NCBI GenBank assembly: GCA_913776245.1
Contig: CAJYLO010000004.1
Span: forward strand, 62,001-126,000
Length of the DNA: 64,000 nucleotides
From: an uncultured Chryseobacterium sp.
GTDB lineage: Bacteria; Bacteroidota; Bacteroidia; Flavobacteriales; Weeksellaceae
Direction: 5' to 3'
Below the pieces are notes generated by a model that did no database searches, was not told the origin of the DNA, and saw nothing but the letters and a program-made list of their open reading frames with translations. Below, piece after piece: positions 8,411 to 17,559 of the stretch. Position numbers and translations under genes: made by a program. Positions within the stretch are counted from its first letter, which is position 1, and each line of letters opens with the position of its first letter.

Positions 8411-9088
8411 TTATTTAATCTTTGGTTGCTGTTTCTCTGCTTTTTCCAGTTTTTCTTCAAAACTGTTGAATTTTTTGAAGCTTTGCAGGAAGATAAATAT
8501 GCTGAAAATCACGAGAATGATGCCGACGCCTTTTCTGATCTGGTTGGCCACCCGCTGATTCAGTTTGTCATGAAACTGCTTTGCCAGAATGATTTTGAAC
8601 AAATCTATAAGTAAATATGTTCCTATAACAATGCCGATGTAAAGCACAAAATCCTGCACTTTGGGATAAGCATTCCGAACGGAAATCACCGTTACCAGCC
8701 AGAAAAGTACAACGCCAATGTTAAGAAGGTTTAGTAAAAATCCATTAAGATACGTCTTCAGATAATTTTGATTAATCAGTTTTTCCTCGCCTTCAATATG
8801 CATTTTTGTCTTGGAAATCAGCATATAAAGCGCATAAATAAAGATCAGAAATGCAGATATTTTGTAAAATCCGGGATGCTTATCTATGAGGTTCACCAGG
8901 TCTGCGCTGGCGTAATAACTCACGATAATGCAGAGAATATCTGCCGATACTACCCCAAAATCCAGAGCCAGTGCGTGCTTTGGACCGCGGGAAAAGCTGG
9001 TTTCTATCAACAGGAAAAATATAGGTCCTATAAAGACCAGACTGAGCATTATTCCTAATCCGACAGCGTATAAAATGAGTTCGAGCAT
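8411..9088 (-). CDS. LysE/RhtB family amino-acid exporter
   Basis: 225 residues with six predicted transmembrane segments and the family opening (GLGIMLSLVFIGPIFFLLIETSFSRG, comparable to the G-x-x-x-GP-x-x-x-x-x-x of LysE) plus LNGFLLNLLNIGVVLFWLVTV in the middle. Members export amino acids or related small molecules using the proton gradient. The charged C-terminal tail (about 205-225, FEEKLEKAEKQQPKIK) is an extension beyond the last helix. The substrate cannot be told from the sequence. Confidence 0.85.
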   Translation of the reverse strand: MLELILYAVGLGIMLSLVFIGPIFFLLIETSFSRGPKHALALDFGVVSADILCIIVSYYASADLVNLIDKHPGFYKISAFLIFIYALYMLISKTKMHIEGEEKLINQNYLKTYLNGFLLNLLNIGVVLFWLVTVISVRNAYPKVQDFVLYIGIVIGTYLLIDLFKIILAKQFHDKLNQRVANQIRKGVGIILVIFSIFIFLQSFKKFNSFEEKLEKAEKQQPKIK

Positions 9089-9246
9089 TCGTTTTAAATT
9101 TCGGAACCGGCTGTAAAAATAGAGATTTAAAATTTAAGAAACTTAAACTTATAACAATTTATCTCGCAGATTTAAACATTTGAACTGATATAATTTTAAA
9201 ATTTATCTATACAAATTCAGAAACCTGCTAAATTTTCTGAGTCTCA

Positions 9247-11403
9247 TTAATTCTCACTGATAATCTTAAAATCCAGTTGTTTTGCAATCAAGTTTGCTTT
9301 TACCACTTTGATTTTAACCTGATCTCCCAGCTGATAGGTATTCCCTGTTCTGGAGCCAACTATTGCATAATTTTTAGCATCCAGGGAATAAGAATCGTCT
9401 ACAAGGTCACGTAGTTTTATCATTCCTTCTGCCCCGTTTTCCGGAATCTCTACCCAGAAACCATATTCTGCCACACCGGAAATCACACCTGTAAAAATCT
9501 CACCAATATGCTGTTCCATAAACTTAACCTGCATATATTTGATCGAATCTCTTTCTGCATCTGCGGCCAGACGTTCCATTGCTGAACAATGCTTTGCCTT
9601 CTCCTCCACTTCTTCTTTATTTGGTGATTTTCCACCATCAAGGTAATGCTGAAGCAATCTATGTGCTATAAGATCCGGATAACGACGGATTGGTGATGTA
9701 AAATGTGTATAATAGTCGAAGCCAAGCCCGTAATGGCCAATCGGTTCAGTAGAATACACAGCTTTGCTCATACTTCGCATTGCCAGAGTTTCAATCATAT
9801 TTTCTTCGCCTTTTCCTTTGACCTCGTTCAATAACCTGTTAAGCGATTCGGCTACCTTTTTGGTATTGGCCAGGTCCATTTTGTATCCGAAAGTGTAAAC
9901 AAATTCCTGAAGTGATTTCAGTTTCGCCGGATCCGGATCATCGTGAATACGATAAATAAACGTATTGCCTGTTGGCTCCTTTCGTTTATTTAAGGAAACA
10001 AATTCGGATACTTTTTTATTCGCCAAAAGCATAAATTCCTCAATTAAATGGTTAGAATCTTTGCTGACTTTGAAATAAACACCGATCGGATTGCTTTCAT
10101 CATCCAGGTTGAATCTTACTTCGCTTCTGTCAAAAGTAATCGCCCCATTTCTGATACGGTACTGGCGCATTATTTTGGCCAATTTATCCAACTGCAGAAT
10201 TTCTTCTGTCAGGTCACCCTGCCCTGTTTCGATTCTTTCCTGGGCTTCTTCATAAGTGAATCTTCTGTCGGAATGAATGACCGTTCTGCCAAACCATTCT
10301 TTATGAACTTTTGCTTCCTCATCCATTTCAAAAACGGCTGAAAAAGTGAATTTATCTTCGTGCGGACGCAGTGAGCAGACGTCATTACTCAAAACCTCAG
10401 GAAGCATCGGCACTACTCTATCCACCAGATAAACTGAAGTTGCTCTCGCATAAGCTTCGTCGTCCAGTATAGTCCCCGGCTTTACATAATGTGAAACGTC
10501 CGCAATGTGAACACCAATCTGCCAAAGCCCGTTTTCCAGTTTCTGAATAGATAATGCGTCATCGAAATCCTTGGCATCTTTCGGGTCAATCGTAAAGGTG
10601 CAGATACCGCGCATATCCCAGCGTTTAGCCACTTCCTCAGCATTGATGCTTCTGTCTATTTTATCGGCATCGTGTTCCACTTCCGGCGGGAAATTATAAG
10701 GCAATCCATATTCGGCCAAAATCGAATGGATCTCGGTTTCGTGCTCGCCGGGAGCGCCAAGAACTGTAATGATCTCGCCTTCAGGATTTTTACTGTTGGT
10801 GTCCCACTTCAGCATCTTTACAATCACTTTGTCACCATCTTCAGCGTTATTAAAATGATTTTTGGAAATAAACATATCCGTATTAATGGTCTTTTTATCA
10901 AAAACCACAAATCCGAAATCTTTTTCCGGAATCTTTTGGAAAGTCCCGACAAATGTTTCTTTTGCCCTTTCCAGAACTTCTACCACAGATCCTTCCAGCT
11001 TTTTTCCTTTGAAATTGTAGGTTATAATAAGGACTTTGTCGCCCTGCAAGGCATCTTTTACATTTTTCTGATGAACAAATATGTCATCATTAATACCTTC
11101 AACAGTCACGTAAGCGTTTCCGGACTGATTAAAATCGATAATTCCGGTCAATGTCCCTTCAACCTTGAGATTGACAATGTATTTTCCTTTTTCTGCTTCT
11201 TTGATTTTTTCAGTTGCCAAAAGTCTGTGCAATGCTTGGATCACGAGTTCCCTCTGTCTCGGGTTTTTGTAGTCTATACCTTCCGCAATCTGTTTATAAT
11301 TATAGATTTTAGATGTTTTCTGATTCATAAAACGAAGAATTTTCCTTCCGAGATCCAGAAGTTTTTGTTCGTTTTTATGACTTGTATGTTTTTTGTTTTT
11401 CAT
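9247..11403 (-). CDS. rnr: Ribonuclease R
   Basis: 718 residues. Domain order: winged-helix-like N-terminus (about 15-75), two OB cold-shock domains (about 75-230), RNB catalytic domain (about 255-580) and C-terminal S1 domain (about 630-715). The catalytic motif DPKDAKDFDDALS supplies the metal-binding Asp residues. RNase R degrades structured RNA 3' to 5' and takes part in rRNA quality control and tmRNA-linked decay. A -7 box at 11564-11571 predicts an untranslated leader of about 155 nt containing a short hairpin (GAGAAA-ATTC-TTTCTC), which could hold post-transcriptional control. Confidence 0.95.
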   Translation of the reverse strand: MKNKKHTSHKNEQKLLDLGRKILRFMNQKTSKIYNYKQIAEGIDYKNPRQRELVIQALHRLLATEKIKEAEKGKYIVNLKVEGTLTGIIDFNQSGNAYVTVEGINDDIFVHQKNVKDALQGDKVLIITYNFKGKKLEGSVVEVLERAKETFVGTFQKIPEKDFGFVVFDKKTINTDMFISKNHFNNAEDGDKVIVKMLKWDTNSKNPEGEIITVLGAPGEHETEIHSILAEYGLPYNFPPEVEHDADKIDRSINAEEVAKRWDMRGICTFTIDPKDAKDFDDALSIQKLENGLWQIGVHIADVSHYVKPGTILDDEAYARATSVYLVDRVVPMLPEVLSNDVCSLRPHEDKFTFSAVFEMDEEAKVHKEWFGRTVIHSDRRFTYEEAQERIETGQGDLTEEILQLDKLAKIMRQYRIRNGAITFDRSEVRFNLDDESNPIGVYFKVSKDSNHLIEEFMLLANKKVSEFVSLNKRKEPTGNTFIYRIHDDPDPAKLKSLQEFVYTFGYKMDLANTKKVAESLNRLLNEVKGKGEENMIETLAMRSMSKAVYSTEPIGHYGLGFDYYTHFTSPIRRYPDLIAHRLLQHYLDGGKSPNKEEVEEKAKHCSAMERLAADAERDSIKYMQVKFMEQHIGEIFTGVISGVAEYGFWVEIPENGAEGMIKLRDLVDDSYSLDAKNYAIVGSRTGNTYQLGDQVKIKVVKANLIAKQLDFKIISEN

Positions 11404-11563
11404 TTGTTTCTAAGTATAATTCAACTTCATTTTATCAACAACAATAATAATCCCAAATCGGAATATTTTATTCAATAAATATATAATAAAAATAGGGGAG
11501 ATTGGAAACCTTTGTATTAATTTATGGTTTCTTGAGAAAGAATTTTCTCTGTGAAATGCATTG

Positions 11564-11571
11564 CAAAGATA
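11564..11571 (-). promoter_or_regulatory. -7 promoter box TATCTTTG, probable rnr promoter
   Basis: Exact TAnnTTTG match on the minus strand, about 160 nt upstream of the rnr ATG and downstream of the rpiB terminator. Confidence 0.45.
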
Positions 11572-11611
11572 CAACTTTATTAATAATAAGTATTTTGAGT
11601 TAAATTCCAAT

Positions 11612-11640
11612 AAAAAAGACTTACAAAACTGTAAGCCTAG
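11612..11640 (-). terminator. Rho-independent terminator of rpiB
   Basis: Minus-strand stem CTTACA-GTTT-TGTAAG followed by TCTTTTTT, directly after the rpiB stop. Confidence 0.75.
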
Positions 11641-11644
11641 TTAT

Positions 11645-12076
11645 TTAGCAGAATGCGATCTTGTCAACTCTGTTCTGGTGTCTTCCACCTTCAAAATCAG
11701 TAGTTAGAAATTTATCAACAATTTCTATAGCCAATTCTTTTGAAATGAATCTCGCAGGGATTGATATCATATTCGCATCGTTATGTTGTCTTGCCAGTGA
11801 CGCAATCTCCGGCATCCAGCATAATGCGCAACGGATTTTCTGGTGCTTGTTAGCGGTAATCTGAACACCGTTTCCGCTCCCGCAAAATAATATTCCAAAG
11901 TCATTTTCCCCGTTTTCTACAGATGTTGCAGCAGGATGTACAAAATCCGGATAATCTACAGAATCAGTAGAATAGGTTCCAAAATCCTGAACTTCATATT
12001 TGGTCTCAAGATACTTTTTAACTATTTCTTTATATTCAAAACCAGCGTGATCTGCGGCTAGTGCTATCTTTTTCAT
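11645..12076 (-). CDS. rpiB: Ribose-5-phosphate isomerase B
   Basis: 143 residues, the normal length. Signature blocks are IALAADHAGFEYKE, YPDFVHPAA, ILFCGSGNGVQITANK (with the catalytic Cys), R-x-A-L-C-W and the C-terminal GGRHQNRVDKI. The enzyme interconverts ribose-5-phosphate and ribulose-5-phosphate in the pentose phosphate pathway. It is flanked upstream by a long gene-free region and downstream by its own terminator, so it is transcribed alone. Confidence 0.95.
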   Translation of the reverse strand: MKKIALAADHAGFEYKEIVKKYLETKYEVQDFGTYSTDSVDYPDFVHPAATSVENGENDFGILFCGSGNGVQITANKHQKIRCALCWMPEIASLARQHNDANMISIPARFISKELAIEIVDKFLTTDFEGGRHQNRVDKIAFC

Positions 12077-12314
12077 TTTTATCTATTTAAATTTGTATTA
12101 GTAAAATTGGAATCGCTAGTTGGCGAATTAATTTCTTTATAAAATTACTACATATTTTACAATTATTGGTATGATATTTTAATGCAATTATCAAAGATAT
12201 TTCTATTTAAGTGATTATATATCAACATAAATAATTTAATAATATATAAAAATCAAAAATTTTTAAAAATTATTAATTATTAGATAATACAATGTTAGAA
12301 ATTGTTAGAAAACC

Positions 12315-12323
12315 TGTGGATAA
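12315..12323 (-). promoter_or_regulatory. Perfect DnaA box
   Basis: TGTGGATAA on the plus strand, i.e. TTATCCACA on the minus strand, placed at the edge of the AT-rich segment. Confidence 0.6.
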
Positions 12324-12721
12324 GTTCTGCGAAATAATTCTTTTCATCTAACATTTAATTTCGTATTGCAATAATCTTTTGAGAGAACAATTCGGAAATT
12401 AAAAAAACTTTGAGTTGAGATTCGAGACCTTTATCCGCAAGATGGTTTTTAATACCAGATAAGTTTCAGATTTACGAACAATTGTTAATAACCATATTAA
12501 TCATTTGATATTCAGTATCATTTTATTGTTAAAAACCTACTGATTACTTCACATTCTTTGTGACAAAATAATCCCTTTATAGTTTTCCCCATATTACCGG
12601 ACTACAACAATAAACTACAATCTTATTTTTTTATAAAAAGAAAAAAAAGTTGTTTATGATTGTAAAATAAGTTTGTGGATTTCTTTTGGGAATTAAATTT
12701 TCAAAAGGAAAGAATATGTTT

Positions 12722-12729
12722 TAAATTTG
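12722..12729 (+). promoter_or_regulatory. -7 promoter box TAAATTTG of pgk
   Basis: Exact TAnnTTTG match 53 nt upstream of the pgk ATG; no good -33 box at the expected spacing. Confidence 0.4.
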
Positions 12730-12782
12730 TGAAACAAAGAGAAGAGATTTTCTCATCTCGATACAAACCTTAAATACCATTT

Positions 12783-13973
12783 ATGAAAACAATAAAGGAT
12801 TTCGATTTTAAAAACAAGAAAGCTTTAGTAAGAGTTGATTTCAATGTTCCGCAGGATGAAAATCTCAAAGTGACAGATAATACAAGGATAACAGCTGTAA
12901 AACCAACTGTGGATAAAATCCTGAAGGATGGCGGCTCTGTTATATTGATGACCCATCTCGGAAGACCGAAAGGTGAGGTGAATGACAAATATTCTCTAAA
13001 ACATATTGTGGACGAAGTTTCTAAAGTTCTTGGACAGGATATTAAGTTTGTAGAAGAATCGGTAGGAGAGAAGGCTGAACAAGCTGCTAAAGATCTTAAA
13101 CCCGGCGAAATCTTGTTATTAGAGAATCTGCGTTTTCATAATGAAGAAGAGAAAGGTGATGAAGCTTTCGCTGAAAAATTATCAAAATTAGCTGATGCTT
13201 ATGTAAATGATGCATTTGGAACTGCTCACAGAGCGCACGCTTCCACAGCTGTTATTGCTCAATTTTTTCCTTCTACTAAATTTTTCGGTTTACTGATGGA
13301 AAATGAATTAATTGCCATTGATAAAGTTCTTAAATCCGGAGAAAAGCCTGTAACTGCGATACTTGGTGGTTCTAAAGTTTCTACAAAAATTACGATTATA
13401 GAAAATATCCTTCCTGCAGTCGATAACCTTATAATTGGAGGTGGAATGTCTTTTACTTTCATTAAGGCGCTAGGAGGGAAGATAGGAAAATCAATTGTAG
13501 AGGATGATAAATTAAACCTTGCCTTAGAAATTTTAGAAAAAGCTAAACAACATAAGGTAGAAGTTTATCTTCCGACAGATGTTATTATTGCTGATGATTT
13601 TAATAATGAAGCCAATAGAAAAGAGTGCAATATAAGAGAAATTCCTGAAGACTGGCAAGGTTTGGATGCAGGTCCAAAATCCAGGGAAATTTTCAATGAT
13701 GTTTTACTCAACTCTAAAACAATTCTTTGGAACGGACCAATTGGTGTTTTTGAAATGTCCAATTTTGCAGCAGGAACTAAAGCTTTAGGAGACAGTATTG
13801 CTGAAGCTACGAAGTTGGGAGCATTCTCGTTAGTTGGAGGAGGGGATAGTGTTGCATTCGTGAAACAATTCGGTTATTCTGATAAAGTGAGTTATGTTTC
13901 AACGGGAGGTGGCGCAATGTTGGAAAGTCTGGAAGGATTGGAACTTCCGGGCGTTGCTGCAATTAACAAATAA
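12783..13973 (+). CDS. pgk: Phosphoglycerate kinase
   Basis: 396 residues, full length. The N-terminal signature [11 protein letters not shown], substrate-binding THLGRPKGE, the hinge region and the nucleotide-binding [13 protein letters not shown] and [13 protein letters not shown] are all intact. The enzyme transfers phosphate from 1,3-bisphosphoglycerate to ADP in glycolysis. Third-codon-position composition is G-rich relative to C, as expected for a leading-strand gene to the right of an origin (inference). It is followed by a strong terminator and is monocistronic. Confidence 0.97.
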   Translation: MKTIKDFDFKNKKALVRVDFNVPQDENLKVTDNTRITAVKPTVDKILKDGGSVILMTHLGRPKGEVNDKYSLKHIVDEVSKVLGQDIKFVEESVGEKAEQAAKDLKPGEILLLENLRFHNEEEKGDEAFAEKLSKLADAYVNDAFGTAHRAHASTAVIAQFFPSTKFFGLLMENELIAIDKVLKSGEKPVTAILGGSKVSTKITIIENILPAVDNLIIGGGMSFTFIKALGGKIGKSIVEDDKLNLALEILEKAKQHKVEVYLPTDVIIADDFNNEANRKECNIREIPEDWQGLDAGPKSREIFNDVLLNSKTILWNGPIGVFEMSNFAAGTKALGDSIAEATKLGAFSLVGGGDSVAFVKQFGYSDKVSYVSTGGGAMLESLEGLELPGVAAINK

Positions 13974-13997
13974 AAATTTACTTTTCCACATAAATTT

Positions 13998-14030
13998 AAA
14001 AAACCGACAAATTTTTGTCGGTTTTTATTT
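13998..14030 (+). terminator. Rho-independent terminator of pgk
   Basis: AAAACCGACAAA-TTT-TTGTCGGTTTT followed by TATTTT. A symmetrical stem that could also stop leftward transcription. Confidence 0.85.
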
Positions 14031-14194
14031 TCGTTATACTTGAATAAGTTCCAACCAAAAATTTTTAAGCGATTCTAAGCGGCTTTAATTTTAAAATTAA
14101 AAATGATTCAATATTTTAAATTTTGTATTTATTAACAAATTTTAAACAAAATGGCTGAAAATTGACCTTCATAAATATAGCAAAAATCTATTTT

Positions 14195-15016
14195 CTATTT
14201 TTTTTCGATAATATATATCAAACTCGAAAATTCGGAGCTAAAAAGTGCCTTTATGTTAGAAATCATTCCATGAATCACTGCTTTTAGCCAAAAAAGAGGT
14301 GATTTTTTATATTTTTCACTCAACATAGAGATATAAAATGAATCGAGTAGGAGCGGTTTGATTTTTCTTAATTTCCAATCCGGATTTTTAGAAATCAGAT
14401 TTTCCATTCCATTTTTTGAGAAATGATAGATATGTCTGGGAACATCATACGCTGCCCAAAATTCTTTATAATGTTTGGCGTCATAAGAAGTTGGATTTGG
14501 AACAGCTATAATTAACAATCCCTTTTCATTTAATTTCTGATGAAAAATATTCAACATTTCTTTCTGGTTTTCGATATGTTCAAAAACGTGCCATAGAGTA
14601 ATTGCATCTAAACTTTGATTTTCTATTGAAGAAATTTCATCAATTATTTTAGCTTTTTGAGTTTTATTAATTGCAGAATTTCTCGCATCTACATTAGGTT
14701 CGAATCCAAAAGTTTGGAAATCATTCTCAATATACTTTACAAATTCTCCAGCTCCGCAACCATAATCTAAAACTTTAGAACCTTTTTTAATTCTATCTAC
14801 GAGAATATTTTTCTTGTATTGAAGATTAAAAGACTGTAGAAATTTATAAAGTTTTTCTTTCAAACTTCCCGAATCCTGATGATGCGAAATATAATCTTCA
14901 CTCTCGTAATATCTTGAAATTTTAGATGGAATAGGTGAGGTTTTGAAAACACCCTTTGTTTCAGTTTCTATAATTTCAAATTCTTCTTGTGTAAGAAAAT
15001 GGTCCTTAATTTTCAT
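14195..15016 (-). CDS. Class I SAM-dependent methyltransferase
   Basis: 273 residues. Motif I is VLDYGCGAGEFVKYI (SAM binding), followed by FGFEPN, an acidic loop, and ITLWHVFEHIENQKEML, the post-I/II pattern of Methyltransf_23-type enzymes such as UbiG or small-molecule and glycan methyltransferases. The middle (VPNPTSYDAKHYKEFWAAYDVPRH) is typical of this sub-group in Bacteroidota. The substrate is unknown. It stands between pgk and mnmG without close spacing to either. Confidence 0.82.
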   Translation of the reverse strand: MKIKDHFLTQEEFEIIETETKGVFKTSPIPSKISRYYESEDYISHHQDSGSLKEKLYKFLQSFNLQYKKNILVDRIKKGSKVLDYGCGAGEFVKYIENDFQTFGFEPNVDARNSAINKTQKAKIIDEISSIENQSLDAITLWHVFEHIENQKEMLNIFHQKLNEKGLLIIAVPNPTSYDAKHYKEFWAAYDVPRHIYHFSKNGMENLISKNPDWKLRKIKPLLLDSFYISMLSEKYKKSPLFWLKAVIHGMISNIKALFSSEFSSLIYIIEKK

Positions 15017-15072
15017 TTTAAATTATATATTTAAATAAAAAGAACAATGAAAATTAGCATTGTTCTTTGGAA

Positions 15073-15088
15073 TGTTTCACGTGAAACA
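15073..15088. other. parS site (ParB binding), perfect palindrome
   Basis: TGTTTCACGTGAAACA matches the conserved bacterial parS consensus TGTTNCACGTGAAACA exactly. It lies 8 bp beyond the mnmG stop codon. Confidence 0.8.
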
Positions 15089-15096
15089 TTTATAAA

Positions 15097-16959
15097 TTAT
15101 CTTCCTAAATATATCAGTAGTACATTAATATCTGCTGGAGAAACACCACTGATTCTTCCGGCCTGAGCAATTGTTTTAGGTCTCAATTTTCCCATTTTTT
15201 GTTTTGCTTCAGCAGAAAGAGAGGAGATTTTGGCGTAATCAAAATCCTCAGGGATTCTAATGGTTTCCAATCTATTGAGTTTAGCAACGTTTTCCTTTTC
15301 TTTCTCGATATAACCTTTATATTTGATGTTGATTTCTGCCTGTTCTCTTACTTCATCTGGATAACTGGAAGCAACATTCTTTATAGCTTCAACAGCTTCT
15401 AATTTTTCCAAAGTCATATTTGGTCTTGTCAGGATTTGGGCAGCTCTGTAAGCCTGATCAACCGGAGAGGATTCAATGGTTTCAAGAATAGGATTGATGA
15501 TTCCTGGCTTGAGAGAGGTTTCTCGTAAAAATGCTTCTAACTCATCACTTTTTGCGATTTTTTCCTCAACTTTTCTTAATCTTTCTTCTTTTGCCAAACC
15601 AAGGTTGTAAGCTTTTTCAGTTAATCTGATATCTGCATTGTCCTGTCTCAAAAGCAATCTATATTCAGCTCTGGAAGTGAACATTCTATAAGGTTCTTCC
15701 GTCCCTTTTGTAATCAAATCATCGATTAAAACGCCAATGTATGCCTCATCTCTGTTGAGAATAAATTCGCCTTTATCGTGAACTTTATTATGCGCATTGA
15801 TACCGGCAATTAAACCTTGTCCGGCAGCTTCCTCATAACCTGTTGTTCCGTTGATTTGACCTGCAAAATAAAGGTTTTCTACCAGTTTTGTTTCTAATGT
15901 GTGATTGAGCTGGGTAGGAGGGAAGTAGTCGTATTCTATGGCATAACCAGGACGGAAAACTTTTACATTTTCGAAGCCTGGAATATGTTTCATAGCTTTG
16001 ATCTGTACATCTTCCGGAAGAGATGAACTAAAGCCATTCACATAGATTTCCACAGTTTTCCATCCTTCCGGCTCTACGAATAACTGATGTCTGTTTCTCT
16101 CAGCAAAACGGTTAATTTTATCCTCTATACTTGGACAATATCTCGGTCCTAAACTCTGAATCGTTCCGTTAAACATCGGGCTTCTGTCAAATCCTTCACG
16201 TAGAATATCGTGTACAGTTTCATTGGTATATACAATATGACAGCTTAATTGTTTGGTTAATTTAGGTGTGTCTAAATAACTGAATTTCTGCGGGTTTTCG
16301 TCGCCTTTTTGTTCCTCCATTTTGGAATAATCCAAACTTCTTCCGTCCACACGTGGAGGCGTACCTGTTTTCATTCTTCCGGCTTCAAAGCCTAAAGAAA
16401 CCAATTGTTCTGTGATTCCAAAAGCTCTTGGTTCGCCCATTCTTCCACCACCTAATTGTTTGTCTCCAACGTGAATCAATCCGTTAAGGAAAGTTCCGTT
16501 TGTTAAAACAACAGATTTGGCTTTGATTTCGATTCCAAGTGAGGTTACAACACCAGCAACTTTATTATTTTCGATAATCAGTTGCTTAACCATATCCTGG
16601 AAAAAGTCAAGATTTGGTGTGTTTTCCAAAGCTAGACGCCATTCTTCAGCAAACATCATTCTGTCATTTTGGGTTCTCGGAGACCACATCGCAGGACCTT
16701 TTGATAGATTCAGCATCTTGAATTGGATGGCGGATTTATCTGCTACAATACCGGAATAACCGCCCATTGCATCGATTTCTCTTACAATCTGTCCTTTTGC
16801 AATTCCTCCCATTGCTGGATTACAGCTCATCTGTCCAATGGTTTGCATATTCATTGTGACAAGAAGTGTTTTTGAACCCAAGTTGGCAGCAGCAGCAGCA
16901 GCCTCGCAACCTGCGTGACCAGCTCCAACTACAATTACATCGTATATTTCGTTAATCAT
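15097..16959 (-). CDS. mnmG: tRNA uridine-34 5-carboxymethylaminomethyl modification enzyme, FAD subunit
   Basis: 620 residues, full length. The N-terminal FAD-binding motif is VVGAGHAGCEAA, followed by MSCNPAMGGIAKGQIVREIDAMGG and GTFLNG. KTGTPPRVDGRS and EPEGW-type motifs and the C-terminal helical region (SGVSPADINVLLIYLG) are also typical. With MnmE it installs the cmnm5 group at the wobble uridine of several tRNAs. parS sites lie on both sides (15073 and 17018). gidA/mnmG next to parS and a DnaA-box region is a common origin-proximal arrangement. Confidence 0.97.
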   Translation of the reverse strand: MINEIYDVIVVGAGHAGCEAAAAAANLGSKTLLVTMNMQTIGQMSCNPAMGGIAKGQIVREIDAMGGYSGIVADKSAIQFKMLNLSKGPAMWSPRTQNDRMMFAEEWRLALENTPNLDFFQDMVKQLIIENNKVAGVVTSLGIEIKAKSVVLTNGTFLNGLIHVGDKQLGGGRMGEPRAFGITEQLVSLGFEAGRMKTGTPPRVDGRSLDYSKMEEQKGDENPQKFSYLDTPKLTKQLSCHIVYTNETVHDILREGFDRSPMFNGTIQSLGPRYCPSIEDKINRFAERNRHQLFVEPEGWKTVEIYVNGFSSSLPEDVQIKAMKHIPGFENVKVFRPGYAIEYDYFPPTQLNHTLETKLVENLYFAGQINGTTGYEEAAGQGLIAGINAHNKVHDKGEFILNRDEAYIGVLIDDLITKGTEEPYRMFTSRAEYRLLLRQDNADIRLTEKAYNLGLAKEERLRKVEEKIAKSDELEAFLRETSLKPGIINPILETIESSPVDQAYRAAQILTRPNMTLEKLEAVEAIKNVASSYPDEVREQAEINIKYKGYIEKEKENVAKLNRLETIRIPEDFDYAKISSLSAEAKQKMGKLRPKTIAQAGRISGVSPADINVLLIYLGR

Positions 16960-17017
16960 TTTCTTTGCTTTTGGCTAATAGCTTCTAGCTAATAGCATAA
17001 AAAACTTGTTTTTTGAA

Positions 17018-17033
17018 TGTTTCACGTGGAACA
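17018..17033. other. parS site (ParB binding), second copy
   Basis: TGTTTCACGTGGAACA is the exact reverse complement of TGTTCCACGTGAAACA, a standard parS sequence, and lies 59 bp upstream of the mnmG start. Confidence 0.8.
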
Positions 17034-17053
17034 TTATACATAATTTTTGAACT

Positions 17054-17139
17054 AGCCCCGATTGCAGTGGAAATCCTTTTTCTTTTCTTTCATATAAGGA
17101 AAAGAAAAAGATTGTAGTGGAAAGCGGGAAATAGCTCCT
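17054..17139 (+). ncRNA. Flavo-1-like structured RNA element, copy 2
   Basis: Begins AGCCCCGATTGCAGTGG and ends GCGGGAAATAGCTCCT, with an apical stem CTTTTTCTTTTC / GAAAAGAAAAAG. It has the same framework as 8324-8404 and 62810-62898 but different stem sequences that still pair. The last bases overlap the ybeY stop codon on the other strand. Confidence 0.6.
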
Positions 17140-17554
17140 AAAGATTTTTAAATTGATTGATATAAAAATCTTCTTTTGCCCGCATTTGGATTTGTTCTTC
17201 CTCGGTTTTATCTTTGTATCCGCAAAGGTGAAGAATCCCGTGCGCCAAAACTCTGTTGAATTCTTTCTCAAAATCCTGAGACAGAGTAGAAGCGTTATCC
17301 AAAATGCGCGGCAAAGATACGAAAATATCTCCCGAAATGGTTTTTCCCTTCACATAGTCGAATGTGATGATGTCTGTATAATAATCGTGGTCCAGATAAT
17401 CCTGATTAACCTTGAGAAGATATTGATCGTCACAGAATATATAATTAATCTTACCGGTTTTTTTATTTTCTGAAGTAATAAGGTGTTCCAACCATTTTGA
17501 TGTGTCTGGATGAATATCTTTCGGTTCGATATTTTCGAAAAAATAATTTATCAT
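17138..17554 (-). CDS. ybeY: Endoribonuclease YbeY
   Basis: 138 residues. The metal-binding motif is HGILHLCGYKDKTEEE with H105 and H109. In the canonical H-x3-H-x5-H motif the third ligand would be at position 115, which here is Asp, so the site would be His2Asp; from memory this is common in Bacteroidota. YbeY helps process 16S rRNA 3' ends and is involved in ribosome quality control. It is 5 nt downstream of the patatin-like gene, so they are probably cotranscribed. Confidence 0.92.
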   Translation of the reverse strand: MINYFFENIEPKDIHPDTSKWLEHLITSENKKTGKINYIFCDDQYLLKVNQDYLDHDYYTDIITFDYVKGKTISGDIFVSLPRILDNASTLSQDFEKEFNRVLAHGILHLCGYKDKTEEEQIQMRAKEDFYINQFKNL

Positions 17555-17559
17555 TTTTG

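Larger units (their letters stand above)
12077..12782. other. AT-rich gene-free region, candidate replication origin (oriC)
   Basis: A 706-bp stretch without a plausible gene between rpiB (leftward) and pgk (rightward). TGTGGATAA at 12315-12323 is a perfect DnaA box (TTATCCACA on the minus strand); TTATCCGCA at 12431-12439 is one base off. The 12185-12300 segment is almost pure A/T and could unwind. Another consensus-like box, TTTTCCACA, is at 13982-13990 beyond pgk. Two parS sites lie 2.3-4.3 kb to the right, and mnmG (gidA), an origin neighbour in many bacteria, lies in between. Genes to the left are mostly minus strand. Only one perfect box is a weak point. Confidence 0.45.

Noticed and set aside
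16975-17271. 98-codon minus-strand frame containing MFHVKH
   Set aside because: It is an accident of the parS palindrome and overlaps ybeY in another frame.
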